Assembly: GCF_006715635.1 (NCBI RefSeq)
Contig: NZ_VFNP01000001.1
Span: forward strand, 310,001-374,000
Origin: Streptomyces sp. SLBN-118
GTDB taxonomy: Bacteria > Actinomycetota > Actinomycetes > Streptomycetales > Streptomycetaceae
Direction: 5' to 3'
DNA length: 64,000 bases
The notes under the pieces were generated by a model that saw only the letters and a program-made list of their open reading frames with translations, was not told the DNA's origin and made no database searches. A program made the position numbers and the translations under genes. Shown piece after piece: positions 14,724 to 23,768 of this stretch (the first letter of the stretch is position 1; the number at the start of each line of letters is the position of its first letter).

Positions 14724-15863
14724 ATGGATGAGAATCCTGCAGTCGCCGTACTCGACAGGACCGGACTCGACGCGCTCATCAGGCTGCTCGTCTCGCAGGG
14801 GCGCACTGTCGTCGGACCCACTGTCCGGGACGGAGCGATCGTCCTCGCCGAGCTGGCCTGCGCCGACGAGCTGCCTTTCGGGTGGGGCGTCGAGCTGGAG
14901 GCCGGTCACTACCGGCTGCGCCCGCGCGACGACGGGGCGGCCTTCGCGCACAGCGCGGGGCCCCATTCGTGGAAGACGTTCCTGCACCCGCAGCGGGAGA
15001 AGCTGTGGAGCGCGGACCGTGGACCCGACGGCGAGCTGACGGTACAGGCCGAAGAAGCGCCTTCGAGTTCGTATGCATTTCTGGGCGTACGGCCCTGCGA
15101 TCTGAGGGCCATCGCGATCCAGGACCGGGTACTGGCCGGCGGCCGGTTCCGCGACGACGGGTACGCCGGGCGGCGCGCGGGCGCGCTGCTGATCGCCGCC
15201 GAGTGCACCGAGCCCGGGGCCACGTGCTTCTGCGCCTCCATGGGCTCCGGGCCCGCAGCCGATGCGGGCTTCGATCTGGCGCTCACCGAGATCGTGGACG
15301 GTGCCGGGCATCGTTTCCTCGTACGCACCGGAAGTGAGGAAGGCGCGGCGCTGCTCGCGGACATTCCGCACCTGCCCGCAGACCCGGGGACCGAGGCCGA
15401 CGCACGCGCCGCCGTCGCCGGAGCCGCAGACCGGATGGGCCGGTCCGTGCCGCCGGTCGACCTGCGGGCGCTTATGGGCGCGAGCCTGGACGCCGAGCGT
15501 TGGGACGAGGTCGCACAGCGCTGCCTGACCTGCGGAAACTGCACCATGGTGTGCCCGACCTGTTTCTGCACCACCACCGAGGACGTCACCGATCTGACCG
15601 GCGACCACGCCGAGCGGTGGCAGCGCTGGGATTCCTGCTTCGACCTCGACTTCTCCTATCTGCACGGCGGACCGGTCCGCGCCTCCACGCGCAGCCGCTA
15701 CCGCCAGTGGCTCACACACAAAGTCGGCACCTGGCACGACCAGTTCGGCAGCTCCGGCTGCGTGGGCTGCGGCCGCTGCATCGTCTGGTGCCCTGTCGGC
15801 ATAGACCTCACCGAAGAGATCACGGCACTCAACGAGGAACTCCAGCAAGAGGCAGGCCGATGA
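14724..15863 (+). CDS. hyhB: Group 3b [NiFe] hydrogenase beta (Fe-S) subunit
   Basis: This 379-residue electron-transfer subunit resembles the beta subunit of sulfhydrogenase and anaerobic sulfite reductase subunit A. Two [4Fe-4S] motifs sit near the C-terminus: CLTCGNCTMVCPTCFC and CVGCGRCIVWCPVG. An earlier cysteine cluster (FLGVRPCDLRAIAIQD; CFCASMG) is typical of the family. It relays electrons between the small subunit and the flavin subunit. ATG at 14724 follows CAGGGGGACGAC. Its TGA overlaps the next ATG (ATGA), so the operon is tightly coupled: beta, cNMP-domain protein, gamma, small, large. Confidence 0.93.
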   Translation: MDENPAVAVLDRTGLDALIRLLVSQGRTVVGPTVRDGAIVLAELACADELPFGWGVELEAGHYRLRPRDDGAAFAHSAGPHSWKTFLHPQREKLWSADRGPDGELTVQAEEAPSSSYAFLGVRPCDLRAIAIQDRVLAGGRFRDDGYAGRRAGALLIAAECTEPGATCFCASMGSGPAADAGFDLALTEIVDGAGHRFLVRTGSEEGAALLADIPHLPADPGTEADARAAVAGAADRMGRSVPPVDLRALMGASLDAERWDEVAQRCLTCGNCTMVCPTCFCTTTEDVTDLTGDHAERWQRWDSCFDLDFSYLHGGPVRASTRSRYRQWLTHKVGTWHDQFGSSGCVGCGRCIVWCPVGIDLTEEITALNEELQQEAGR

Positions 15864-16315
15864 ACACGACCACGATGATGCGGGCGATGCCCGCCGAGCA
15901 CCGCAACCAACTGCTGCGCATCGCTCGCGAGGTCAACTTCCCGCAGGGAACCCGCATCTTCGAGGAAGGCAGGCGGGCAGACCGTTTCTGGATCATCCGC
16001 TCCGGCACGGTCACCCTCGACATGCATGTACCGGGCCGCCCGGCGGCCATCATCGAGAACCTGGGCCTGGACGAGCTCGTCGGCTGCTCCTGGCTGTTCC
16101 CGCCCCACACCTGGCAGCTGGGCGCACAGGCGACGAGCCCGGTGCGCGCCTACGAGTTCGACGCAACTGCGGTGCGCCTGATGTGCGAGACCGACCCCGA
16201 ACTCAGGGCAGCGGTCGCCCAGTGGGTGGGCCAGGTGATCGCCCACCGGCTGCAAGCGGCCAGGACCCGGCTGCTCGACCTGTACGCCCCCTACGGCAGC
16301 GGCAGCCCTCGATGA
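15860..16315 (+). CDS. Stand-alone cyclic-nucleotide-binding-domain protein inside hydrogenase operon
   Basis: The 151 residues consist of one cNMP-binding beta-roll: GTRIFEEGRRADRFWIIRSG (CRP-like strands), AIIENLGLDELVGCSWLF in place of the phosphate-binding cassette, and two C-terminal helices. There is no helix-turn-helix, so it is not a CRP-type transcription factor. It overlaps the genes on both sides by four bases (ATGA at each end), so it is made in step with the hydrogenase subunits and is probably a subunit or modulator. The canonical R-x-A-S/T phosphate-binding residues are not obvious, so it may bind another ligand. A similar gene occurs, as far as I recall, in mycobacterial group 3b operons. 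Confidence 0.85.
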   Translation: MNTTTMMRAMPAEHRNQLLRIAREVNFPQGTRIFEEGRRADRFWIIRSGTVTLDMHVPGRPAAIIENLGLDELVGCSWLFPPHTWQLGAQATSPVRAYEFDATAVRLMCETDPELRAAVAQWVGQVIAHRLQAARTRLLDLYAPYGSGSPR

Positions 16316-17127
16316 CCGCGCCCCCAGTGCCGTACCGCGTGGTACGCCGCCGTCCCGAGACCGCCGACACGATCACGCTCAGGCTGTCGCCGGCCGGCCC
16401 CGACGCGCTGCCCGCGTTCGCACCGGGGCAGTTCGCCATGATGTACGCCTTCGGGGTGGGCGAGATCCCGGTTTCGGTGTCCGGCATCCACGGCCCGTCC
16501 CTCGAACACACGGTGCGTGCCGTCGGTGCGACCTCTGGGGCATTGCACGCATTGCTGCCCGGAGACAGGGTGGGACTGCGCGGCCCCTTCGGCACCGGCT
16601 GGGAGCTGGAGCGGGCGGCCGGGCAGGATGTCCTGGTCGTCGCGGGCGGCATCGGGCTGGCTCCGCTGCGCCCGGTGATGGTCGCCGCGCTGGCCGACCC
16701 GGGCCCGTACAGGAGGCTGAACCTGCTGGTCGGCGCCCGCAGCCCGGACGATGTCGTCTTCCATGAGCAACTGCGGCACTGGGCGCACCGCCGCGGCCCG
16801 CACGTGGCCGTCACCGTCGACCGGGCGGGCCGGGACTGGCACGGCGGGGTCGGGGTCGTCACCACGCTGCTGAACGGCGCCCGTTTCCAGCCCGACCGGA
16901 CGACGGCGTTCGTCTGCGGCCCCGAGGTCATGATCCGCGCAGTCGCCCGCGAACTGCTTCACCGCGGGCTGCCGGCGGAGCGAATCAGGGTCTCGCTGGA
17001 GCGGAACATGCGCTGCGCGACCGGGCACTGCGGACACTGCCAGCTGGGACCCGTCCTGCTGTGCCGCGACGGTCCGGTCCTCGGCTACGACCGCGCCGAA
17101 CCTCTCCTCATTGTAAGGGAGTTGTGA
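16312..17127 (+). CDS. hyhG: Group 3b [NiFe] hydrogenase gamma (FAD/NAD(P), 2Fe-2S) subunit
   Basis: The 271-residue diaphorase subunit belongs to the ferredoxin-NADP reductase / dihydroorotate dehydrogenase electron-transfer family. The FAD domain (about residues 1-100; [20 protein letters not shown]) is followed by an NAD(P) domain ([28 protein letters not shown]) and a C-terminal [2Fe-2S] site C-x4-C-x2-C ... C ([17 protein letters not shown]). It exchanges electrons with NAD(P)H; group 3b enzymes usually prefer NADP. The start ATG at 16312 overlaps the preceding stop; a longer in-frame start at 16183 would overlap the cNMP gene and lacks family similarity. Confidence 0.93.
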   Translation: MTAPPVPYRVVRRRPETADTITLRLSPAGPDALPAFAPGQFAMMYAFGVGEIPVSVSGIHGPSLEHTVRAVGATSGALHALLPGDRVGLRGPFGTGWELERAAGQDVLVVAGGIGLAPLRPVMVAALADPGPYRRLNLLVGARSPDDVVFHEQLRHWAHRRGPHVAVTVDRAGRDWHGGVGVVTTLLNGARFQPDRTTAFVCGPEVMIRAVARELLHRGLPAERIRVSLERNMRCATGHCGHCQLGPVLLCRDGPVLGYDRAEPLLIVREL

Positions 17128-17128
17128 G

Positions 17129-17908
17129 ATGGACACTCCGACGCTCGCCGCTCCTACCCTGGCGATCTGGAAACTGGCCTCCTGCGACGGCTGCCAGCTC
17201 ACCCTGCTGGACTGCGAGGACGAACTCCTCACCCTGGCCGGGCAGGTGGAGATCGCCCACTTCCTGGAGGCATCGAGCGCGGTAAGGCCGGGTCCGTACG
17301 ACCTCTCCCTGGTCGAGGGCTCGGTGACTACGGCCGCAGACGCCGAACGTGTCCGCGCCATCCGCGCCGAGTCGCGCCGGCTGGTGACGATCGGAGCCTG
17401 CGCCACGGCCGGCGGCATCCAGGCCCTGCGCAACTTCGCGGACGTCGAGGAGTTCCGGCGCACCGTCTACGCCCGGCCCGACTACATCGACACGCTGAGC
17501 ACCTCCACCCCTGTCTCGGCCCATGTGGACGTCGACTTCGAGCTGCGCGGCTGCCCCATCGACCGAGGCCAGCTGCTGGAAGTCATCACCGCCTTCCTCA
17601 CGGGCCGCAAGCCCGACATCCCCAACCACAGCGTGTGCTTCGCCTGCAAGCGGCGCGGCACGGTCTGCGTCACCGTCGCCCACGGCACGCCCTGCCTGGG
17701 GCCTGTCACCCACGCGGGCTGCGGAGCGATCTGTCCGGCGTACGGACGCGGCTGCTACGGCTGCTTCGGCCCCTCCGGATCGGTGAACCTGACCGCCCTG
17801 ATCCCGCTGCTGCACCGCGACGGCATGGATGACCGCGATGTGGAGCGGCTCCTGCGCACCTTCAACGCCGCCGCCTTCGACCGGGAAGCGAAGGAGGCCA
17901 CGCCGTGA
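17129..17908 (+). CDS. hyhS: Group 3b [NiFe] hydrogenase small subunit
   Basis: The 259-residue small subunit carries Fe-S clusters that take electrons from the active site. The proximal cluster ligands are seen in [17 protein letters not shown] (Cys19, Cys22), in IGACATAGG and in RGCPIDRGQ. Further cysteines follow in [23 protein letters not shown] and [12 protein letters not shown], as expected for three clusters. There is no Tat signal peptide, so the enzyme is cytoplasmic, in line with group 3b. ATG at 17129 is one base after the gamma-subunit stop, preceded by AAGGGAG. It overlaps the large-subunit GTG by four bases. Confidence 0.95.
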   Translation: MDTPTLAAPTLAIWKLASCDGCQLTLLDCEDELLTLAGQVEIAHFLEASSAVRPGPYDLSLVEGSVTTAADAERVRAIRAESRRLVTIGACATAGGIQALRNFADVEEFRRTVYARPDYIDTLSTSTPVSAHVDVDFELRGCPIDRGQLLEVITAFLTGRKPDIPNHSVCFACKRRGTVCVTVAHGTPCLGPVTHAGCGAICPAYGRGCYGCFGPSGSVNLTALIPLLHRDGMDDRDVERLLRTFNAAAFDREAKEATP

Positions 17909-19272
17909 CGCATCGTGGATCGAGAGTCCTGCACGTCGGCTCGCTCTCCCGCGTGGAGGGCGAGGGCGCCCTCCACGTACACATGCACGAGGGACGGGTC
18001 ACCGAGACGCGACTGCAGATCTACGAGCCGCCCCGCTTCTTCGAGGCGTTCCTTCGCGGCCGTGCGTACACCGAGCCGCCCGACATCACCGCCCGGGTGT
18101 GCGGAATCTGCCCGGTCGCATACCAGATGAGCGCCTGCCGGGCCGTCGAGAACGCCTGCGGGGTGGACGTCGACGGACAGCTGGCAGAGCTGCGACGGCT
18201 GCTGTACTGCGGCGAGTGGATCGAGAGCCAGGTCCTGCACATCTATCTGCTGCACGCCCCGGACTTCCTCGGCTGCGACGGAGCCATCGACCTGGCCCGC
18301 GCCCACCGCGGCCACGTCGAGCGCGGACTGCGCCTGAAGCAGACCGGCAACGCCATCCTCGAACTGCTCGGCGGGCGCGCGATCCATCCGGTCAACGTGC
18401 GCCTCGGCGGCTTCCACCGGGTGCCTGCCCGCGCCGAACTGCGGCCGCTCGGCGAGCGGTTGCGTCGCGCCATGGACGACGCCTGGGCCACCGTCCGCTG
18501 GGTGGCCGGCTTCGACTTCCCGGACGCCGGCTGCGACAACGTACTCCTCGCCCTCACCGAGCCCGGCCGCTACGCCATCGACGCGGGCGTCCCGGCGGCG
18601 ATGGCTGCCCCGAGCACGCACGGGCTCCCCGCCGACACCACACGGCGACTGCCGATTCGCACCTTCCCCGTCTCGGCCTTCACGAAGGAGGTCGTCGAAC
18701 ACCAGGTGCCCCACTCGACTGCCCTGCAAGCCACCCTGCGCGGAGAGCGCCACCTCACCGGCTCGCTCGCCCGCTACGCCATCAACGGCAAACTCCTCTC
18801 CCCCACCGCCGTCGAAGCGGCCAAGGAGGCCGGACTTGGCGACCCGCTCGCCGGGACGGTGTGCCGCAACCCCTTCCGCAGCATCCTCGTACGGGCCGTG
18901 GAGGCGCTGTATGCCGTCGAGGAGGCACTGCGGATCGTCGAGGCGTACGAGCCCCCGCCCCGTCCGCACATGGAGGTGACGCCCCGTGCGGGCACCGGTC
19001 ACGGTGCCACCGAGGCGCCCCGGGGTCTGCTGTACCACCGCTATGTCCTGGACGCCGAAGGCACCGTCACCGACGCCGTGCTCGTCCCGCCCACCGCCCA
19101 GAACCAGGCGGCGATCGAGGAGGACCTGCGCCGCCTGGTCCAGGACGAGTCCGACCGGGGCGGGGGCACCGACGCCGAGCTCACAGCACTGTGCGAGCGG
19201 GCCATCCGCAACCACGACCCTTGCATCTCCTGCTCGACCCACTTCCTTGACCTGACCCTCCATCGCAGCTGA
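17905..19272 (+). CDS. hyhL: Group 3b [NiFe] hydrogenase large (catalytic) subunit
   Basis: A 455-residue catalytic subunit with both Ni-binding CxxC pairs: [11 protein letters not shown] (Cys66, Cys69) and [10 protein letters not shown] (Cys440, Cys443). After His446 a nine-residue tail (FLDLTLHRS) remains; it is the expected target of the maturation protease at 3771. The N-terminal [10 protein letters not shown] motif is also intact. Group 3b enzymes are bidirectional, oxidising H2 or discarding reductant as H2, with NADP(H); some also reduce sulfur. Start is GTG at 17905 in the GTGA overlap. The CBS-BON gene follows 22 bp downstream and is probably part of the same transcript. Confidence 0.96.
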   Translation: MTHRGSRVLHVGSLSRVEGEGALHVHMHEGRVTETRLQIYEPPRFFEAFLRGRAYTEPPDITARVCGICPVAYQMSACRAVENACGVDVDGQLAELRRLLYCGEWIESQVLHIYLLHAPDFLGCDGAIDLARAHRGHVERGLRLKQTGNAILELLGGRAIHPVNVRLGGFHRVPARAELRPLGERLRRAMDDAWATVRWVAGFDFPDAGCDNVLLALTEPGRYAIDAGVPAAMAAPSTHGLPADTTRRLPIRTFPVSAFTKEVVEHQVPHSTALQATLRGERHLTGSLARYAINGKLLSPTAVEAAKEAGLGDPLAGTVCRNPFRSILVRAVEALYAVEEALRIVEAYEPPPRPHMEVTPRAGTGHGATEAPRGLLYHRYVLDAEGTVTDAVLVPPTAQNQAAIEEDLRRLVQDESDRGGGTDAELTALCERAIRNHDPCISCSTHFLDLTLHRS

Positions 19273-19294
19273 CCGTCCGGACCAGGAGGGCACC

Positions 19295-19981
19295 ATGCAC
19301 GGCACCCCGCACAACGTGAGCGATGTGATGACCCACACCGTCGTCGCCGTCAGCCGCGACGCGACGTTCAAGGAAATCGTGCAGACCATGGAGCGGTGGA
19401 AGGTCAGCGCCCTTCCCGTCCTGGAAGGCGAGGGCCGGGTGATCGGCGTCGTCTCCGAGGCCGATCTGCTGCCCAAGGAGGAGTTCCGGGAGAGCGACGC
19501 GGACCGCTACACCCAGCTGCGGCGACCGCCCGATCTCGCCAAGGCCGGAGCAGTGACGGCCGAGGAGCTGATGTCCGCCCCCGCCATCACCACCCACCCG
19601 GGCGCGACCCTCCCACAGGCCGCACGGATCATGGCGCAGCGCAAGGTCAAGCGACTGCCCGTCGTCAACGACATAGGCATGCTCGAGGGCATCGTCAGCC
19701 GCGCCGACCTGTTGAAGGTCTTCCTGCGGGACGACGAGGACATCGCCGAAGAGGTCCGCAAGGACGTGGTGTCCCTCCTCTTCCCGATGCAGCCGGAACC
19801 CGTCCGGGTAGAGGTGGAAGACGGCGTGGTGACCCTCACGGGGCGCATCCGCGACACCGCCCTCGTACCCGTCGCAGCCCGCCTGGTGCAGGCCGTCGAG
19901 GGCGTGGTGGACGTGGAGTTCGACCTGACCAGTCCGCACCGGCACCCCGACCCGGCCGAAGGCGCACAGGCTTCGCAATGA
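19295..19981 (+). CDS. CBS-pair and BON domain protein (second copy)
   Basis: The 228-residue protein has the same architecture as the one at 9711: CBS1 (about residues 8-58, ending [11 protein letters not shown]), CBS2 (about 88-142, [14 protein letters not shown]) and a BON domain (about 155-220, [18 protein letters not shown]). ATG at 19295 follows AGGAGG. Its TGA overlaps the hypD ATG (ATGA), placing it between the hydrogenase structural genes and hypD-hypE in one operon. A nucleotide-sensing role in controlling hydrogenase output is plausible but unproven. Confidence 0.9.
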   Translation: MHGTPHNVSDVMTHTVVAVSRDATFKEIVQTMERWKVSALPVLEGEGRVIGVVSEADLLPKEEFRESDADRYTQLRRPPDLAKAGAVTAEELMSAPAITTHPGATLPQAARIMAQRKVKRLPVVNDIGMLEGIVSRADLLKVFLRDDEDIAEEVRKDVVSLLFPMQPEPVRVEVEDGVVTLTGRIRDTALVPVAARLVQAVEGVVDVEFDLTSPHRHPDPAEGAQASQ

Positions 19982-21084
19982 AGTACCTCGACGAGTACCG
20001 CGATCCGGCTCTCGCCCTGCAGCTGCTGGACGAGCTTCACCGGACCGCGACCGCGCCCTGGCAGATCATGGAGGTCTGCGGCGGGCAGACGCACACCCTC
20101 GTCCGCCAGGGCATCGACGAACTGCTGCCCGCCGGCATCCGGATGGTGCACGGGCCCGGCTGCCCCGTTTGCGTCACCCCGCTGGAGACCCTGGACCGGG
20201 CCATGGCCGTCGCCGCCCGCCCCGGAGTGATCCTCACCAGCTTCGGGGACATGCTGCGCGTCCCCGGCAGCAGCACCGATCTCCTCTCGCTGCGCGCCAG
20301 GGGCGCGGACGTCCGGGTCGTCTACACACCCATGGACGCCGTACGTCTGGCCGCCGAACTCCCGGACCGCGAGGTCGTCTTCCTCGCCGTCGGCTTCGAA
20401 ACCACCGCACCCGCCAACGCCATGGCGGTGCTCCATGCCTCCCGCCTGGGCCTGTCCAACTTCAGCATGCTGGTCAGTCATGTCCTCGTGCCTCCGGCCA
20501 TGACGGCCCTGCTGGAGTCGCCGGACTGCGAGGTTCAGGCCTTCCTCGCCGCCGGACACGTGTGCGCGGTCATGGGATGGACGCAGTACGAACCGATCGC
20601 CGCCCGCTATCGGGTCCCCATCGTGGTCACCGGCTTCGAGCCGCTCGATCTGCTGGAGGGCATCCTCATGGCCGTCCAGCAACTGGAGCGCGGGCAGCAC
20701 ACGGTGGAGAACCAATACGTGCGGGCCGTGCGCCGCTCCGGCAACACCGAGGCCCAGGACGTCCTGCGCCGGGTCTTCCAGGTCACCGACCGGTCCTGGC
20801 GCGGCATCGGCACCCTGCCCGCCAGCGGTCTCGAACTCACGGATGAATACGCAGAATTCGACGCGGCACAGCGCTACGACATCGGCGGGATGCGCCCCGA
20901 AGAACACCCCGAGTGCATCGCAGGCGCGATCCTCACCGGCGCGAAGCTGCCCACCGACTGCACGGCCTACGGCGTGCGCTGCACGCCCCGCCATCCGCTC
21001 GGCGCGCCCATGGTCTCCGCCGAGGGTACCTGCGCCGCCTTCCACGCGGCGGGCCGAACGAGGCAGGCAAGGAGCCCGGCATGA
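19978..21084 (+). CDS. hypD: Hydrogenase formation protein HypD
   Basis: A 368-residue Fe-S scaffold on which, with HypC, the Fe(CN)2CO group is assembled. Family motifs are intact: [16 protein letters not shown] (active-site Cys), [34 protein letters not shown] and the C-terminal cysteine cluster [10 protein letters not shown]...GTCAAF. Start ATG at 19978 overlaps the CBS-BON stop and its own TGA overlaps the hypE ATG. Confidence 0.97.
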   Translation: MKYLDEYRDPALALQLLDELHRTATAPWQIMEVCGGQTHTLVRQGIDELLPAGIRMVHGPGCPVCVTPLETLDRAMAVAARPGVILTSFGDMLRVPGSSTDLLSLRARGADVRVVYTPMDAVRLAAELPDREVVFLAVGFETTAPANAMAVLHASRLGLSNFSMLVSHVLVPPAMTALLESPDCEVQAFLAAGHVCAVMGWTQYEPIAARYRVPIVVTGFEPLDLLEGILMAVQQLERGQHTVENQYVRAVRRSGNTEAQDVLRRVFQVTDRSWRGIGTLPASGLELTDEYAEFDAAQRYDIGGMRPEEHPECIAGAILTGAKLPTDCTAYGVRCTPRHPLGAPMVSAEGTCAAFHAAGRTRQARSPA

Positions 21085-22151
21085 CCTCCGACGCGAACCC
21101 CTACTTGACCAGCCTCAACTGCCCTGTCCCGTACGCGGAGAGCGAGCGCGTACTCCTCGGCCACGGAGCCGGCGGGCGGCTGACTGCCGAACTACTGGAA
21201 GACATGATCCTGCCTACCCTCGACGGACCGCAGGAGCAGCCGGGGCCACTCGAAGACGCCGCGCTGCTCCCCGACCATCCCGAACTCGTGGTGAGTACAG
21301 ACAGTTTCGTCGTCAGCCCGCTGTTCTTCCGCGGCGGCGACATCGGCTCACTCGCCGTGCACGGCACGGTCAACGACCTGGCAATGCGCGGCGCCTGGCC
21401 CATCGCACTGACGGTCGCGCTGATCATCGAAGAGGGCCTTGAACTCTCCCAACTCCGTTCCGTGCTCACCTCCCTGGGCAAGGCAGCCCGCGAAGCGGGA
21501 GTCCCGGTCATCACCGGGGACACCAAGGTCGTCGGGAGGGGCGCCGCGGACAAGATCTTCATCAACACCACGGGGGTCGGCCGCGTGCTCTCTTCCCTCC
21601 GCCCCTCCGCCGCCCTCGCCCAACCCGGTGACGCGATCCTGCTCTCCGGCCCCATCGGACTGCACGGCACCACTGTGCTCAGCACCCGCGAGGGGCTGGG
21701 CTTCGAAGCCGACATCGCCTCCGACTCGCAACCCCTTCACCGGCTCGTACGCGCCATGGCCCGCCTCGGCGGCGATGTGCACACCTTGCGCGACCCGACC
21801 CGGGGAGGACTGGCCGCGGCACTCAACGAGATCGCCCGCGATGCACGGATCGCCGTCGAGATCGAGGAGAGCGCCCTCCCCGTACCCACACCCGTCGCCG
21901 CCGCCTGCGATCTGCTCGGCCTGGACCCGCTGGTGGTGGCGAACGAGGGCTGCCTGGTCGCCTTCGTCGCACCATCGGCCGCCGACGAGGCGCTGGCTCT
22001 CATGCGGACCCAGCCGGAGGGCTCGGGAGCGGTACGCGTCGGGCAGGTACCGCGCGAGGGGCAGCCCGGCCGAGTGGTCATCCGGACCCTGGTCGGCGCC
22101 CGCCGGGTGGTGGACATGCCGCTGGGCGAACTGCTCCCGCGGATCTGCTGA
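21081..22151 (+). CDS. hypE: Hydrogenase maturation protein HypE
   Basis: HypE (356 residues) dehydrates the thiocarboxamide on its C-terminal Cys to the thiocyanate used as CN donor. The chain ends with the required LPRIC, the functional cysteine being the last residue. The PurM-like ATP fold is shown by [20 protein letters not shown] near the N-terminus, [19 protein letters not shown] and [16 protein letters not shown]. It is the last gene of the hydrogenase operon; CCGCC-TCCTTG-GGCGG at 22220-22235 could form a weak hairpin behind it. No hypA or hypB follows. Confidence 0.97.
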   Translation: MTSDANPYLTSLNCPVPYAESERVLLGHGAGGRLTAELLEDMILPTLDGPQEQPGPLEDAALLPDHPELVVSTDSFVVSPLFFRGGDIGSLAVHGTVNDLAMRGAWPIALTVALIIEEGLELSQLRSVLTSLGKAAREAGVPVITGDTKVVGRGAADKIFINTTGVGRVLSSLRPSAALAQPGDAILLSGPIGLHGTTVLSTREGLGFEADIASDSQPLHRLVRAMARLGGDVHTLRDPTRGGLAAALNEIARDARIAVEIEESALPVPTPVAAACDLLGLDPLVVANEGCLVAFVAPSAADEALALMRTQPEGSGAVRVGQVPREGQPGRVVIRTLVGARRVVDMPLGELLPRIC

Positions 22152-22882
22152 GACCAGCCACCCGCAGCGCGGGCGAGACTGACACGGTACGGCCACAGGA
22201 AGCGGCCGGACACGTACCACCGCCTCCTTGGGCGGGGTGCCGCGCCACGACGCACCGGGCTCAGCAAGGGCTCGCTCGGCCAGCGGCTCGAATCGACAGG
22301 TCCCGTCAGGCGCACCCAAGACGAGAGGCGAGCGCCCCGAGGTCACCCCCGGCGGAAGCTCGGCGCGAAAGGCAGGGGCGCAGGCCCTCGGAGTGGCGGC
22401 CGCCAGGTCCGTCTTGGTCTTCCAGAGCGAACTCCGGCCGGAGCCCTCCGTCCCGGGCCGCGAGGGGGCTGGAGGGGTCAGCCGATGGTGCGCCCCCGCC
22501 CCGGCCTGATCTGGTCCCGCTCCTCACCCCAGCGCTCGGTGGTCCGCTCGGGTCGCCCGCTGCGCCCTCCAGCTGCTCACGATGACCATCACACCGCCGA
22601 CGGCAGCACGAAGGTACCCGCATGCGCGACCTTCAGGGTCGCCTCCTGGGGCGACTGGCTCAGCCACCAGACGTCGCGGTCATCCGTCCACACCCGACCG
22701 TCGTACCGCCGTGGTGCCTGTCGCCACCTGGGCCGTTCCGGTGCGCACGGCTTCTCCGAAGCGGTCCAGCGCGCATTCGACAGGACACGGTCGGTGTCGG
22801 GCCGCAGGCCGGACGCCGCCGACGCGAGGGGCCGCTGGTCCGTGGTCGGCAGGCCAACCGGGGCCTCTCACAGGCCCGACTA
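22152..22882. other. Intergenic stretch, possible small remnant on minus strand
   Basis: No convincing gene. On the minus strand, in the frame ending with TGA at 22589-22591, a short coding-like run (YDGRVWTDDRDVWWLSQSP then ATLKVAHAGTFVLPSAV) looks like the C-terminal tail of a lost protein whose upstream part is out of frame. The rest shows only GC-driven open frames. The weak hairpin at 22220-22235 may end the hydrogenase transcript. Confidence 0.3.
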
Positions 22883-22896
22883 GGGCCGGTCGGCCC
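22883..22896. promoter_or_regulatory. DevR/OsdR-type box upstream of the response regulator
   Basis: A perfect palindrome GGGCCGGTCGGCCC, identical to the one at 6901-6914, ends 77 bp before the ATG at 22973. No clear second site lies 20-22 bp away, though loose half-sites (GGGCC at 22861-22865, GGCCC at 22873-22877) do. Autoregulation is the simplest reading. Confidence 0.65.
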
Positions 22897-22972
22897 TGGT
22901 ACTCCTGCCCTGATAGGGCAATGATCGTCTCAGCAGTCGCAGTGCGGGAGAGATCACAACCGAGGGGCCCTC

Positions 22973-23674
22973 ATGACCGAGGTACGGACATTCACTGCGG
23001 AGGATCCGGTACGGGTGTTCCTCGTCGACGACCATGAGGTCGTACGCCGTGGACTGACTGATCTCCTCGACGCCGAGCCGGACATCACTGTGGTCGGTGA
23101 CGCGGGCAGCGTCGAACAGGCGCTGGCGCGCGGACCGGCGCTGCGCCCACACGTGGCCGTGCTCGACGTGCGCCTGCCTGACGGCGACGGTATCGGCGTG
23201 TGCCGCGAACTACGCAGCCGCATGCCGGAGTTGGCCTGTCTGATGCTGACTTCGTTCGACGACGAGGACGCCCTGCTGGACGCGATCATGGCCGGCGCCT
23301 CGGGTTATGTGCTCAAACAGATCAAGGGCTCCGACCTGGTATCGGCTGTGCGCACGGTCGCTTCGGGCCAGTCCATGCTCGATCCCGCTACGACGGCCCG
23401 GCTCATGAGCAGCCTGCGGGCGGAGCCGAACGACTTCGAGCCCATGCCGGGCGCGCTGGCGGGCCTGTCCCCGCGTGAGCGGGACATTCTCGCGTTGATC
23501 GGAGAGGGGCTCACCAACCGGCAGATCGGCAAGCGACTGTATCTGTCCGAGAAGACGGTGAAGAACCACATCTCCCGCCTGCTGGCCAAGCTGGGCGTTC
23601 ACCGCCGCGTCCAGGCCGCGGTCCTGGCGACCCAGCTGGAGCAGCACGAGGTCCCGGGCCACCCGTCCCGCTGA
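22973..23674 (+). CDS. DevR/DosR/OsdR-like response regulator (NarL family)
   Basis: A 233-residue NarL-type regulator that closely resembles mycobacterial DosR. Receiver domain residues 12-130: acidic pocket Asp19/Asp20, phospho-acceptor Asp65 in [11 protein letters not shown], Thr93 in LMLTSF, Lys115 in GYVLKQIKG. LuxR-type HTH at about 164-222: [20 protein letters not shown], then [20 protein letters not shown]. The match to DosR is notable in [13 protein letters not shown] and in [13 protein letters not shown]. No histidine kinase lies beside it in the window, so its sensor is elsewhere (GAF-haem kinases of the DevS/OsdK type are the candidates). It is the best candidate to bind the palindromic boxes in this island, including the one in its own promoter. 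Confidence 0.93.
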   Translation: MTEVRTFTAEDPVRVFLVDDHEVVRRGLTDLLDAEPDITVVGDAGSVEQALARGPALRPHVAVLDVRLPDGDGIGVCRELRSRMPELACLMLTSFDDEDALLDAIMAGASGYVLKQIKGSDLVSAVRTVASGQSMLDPATTARLMSSLRAEPNDFEPMPGALAGLSPRERDILALIGEGLTNRQIGKRLYLSEKTVKNHISRLLAKLGVHRRVQAAVLATQLEQHEVPGHPSR

Positions 23675-23768
23675 AACGCCGAGAGCGCATGGCCCCCAAG
23701 TTTTTGGGCTCGCTCCAACGGCGGGTCAACTCGCCGAGGGCCTGCCCGTGCGCTTCACAGTGGGTGGC

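Noticed and set aside
23692..23709. CCCAA-GTTTT-TTGGG hairpin behind the response regulator
   Set aside because: Only a 5-bp stem with the T-run inside the loop; too weak to call a terminator.
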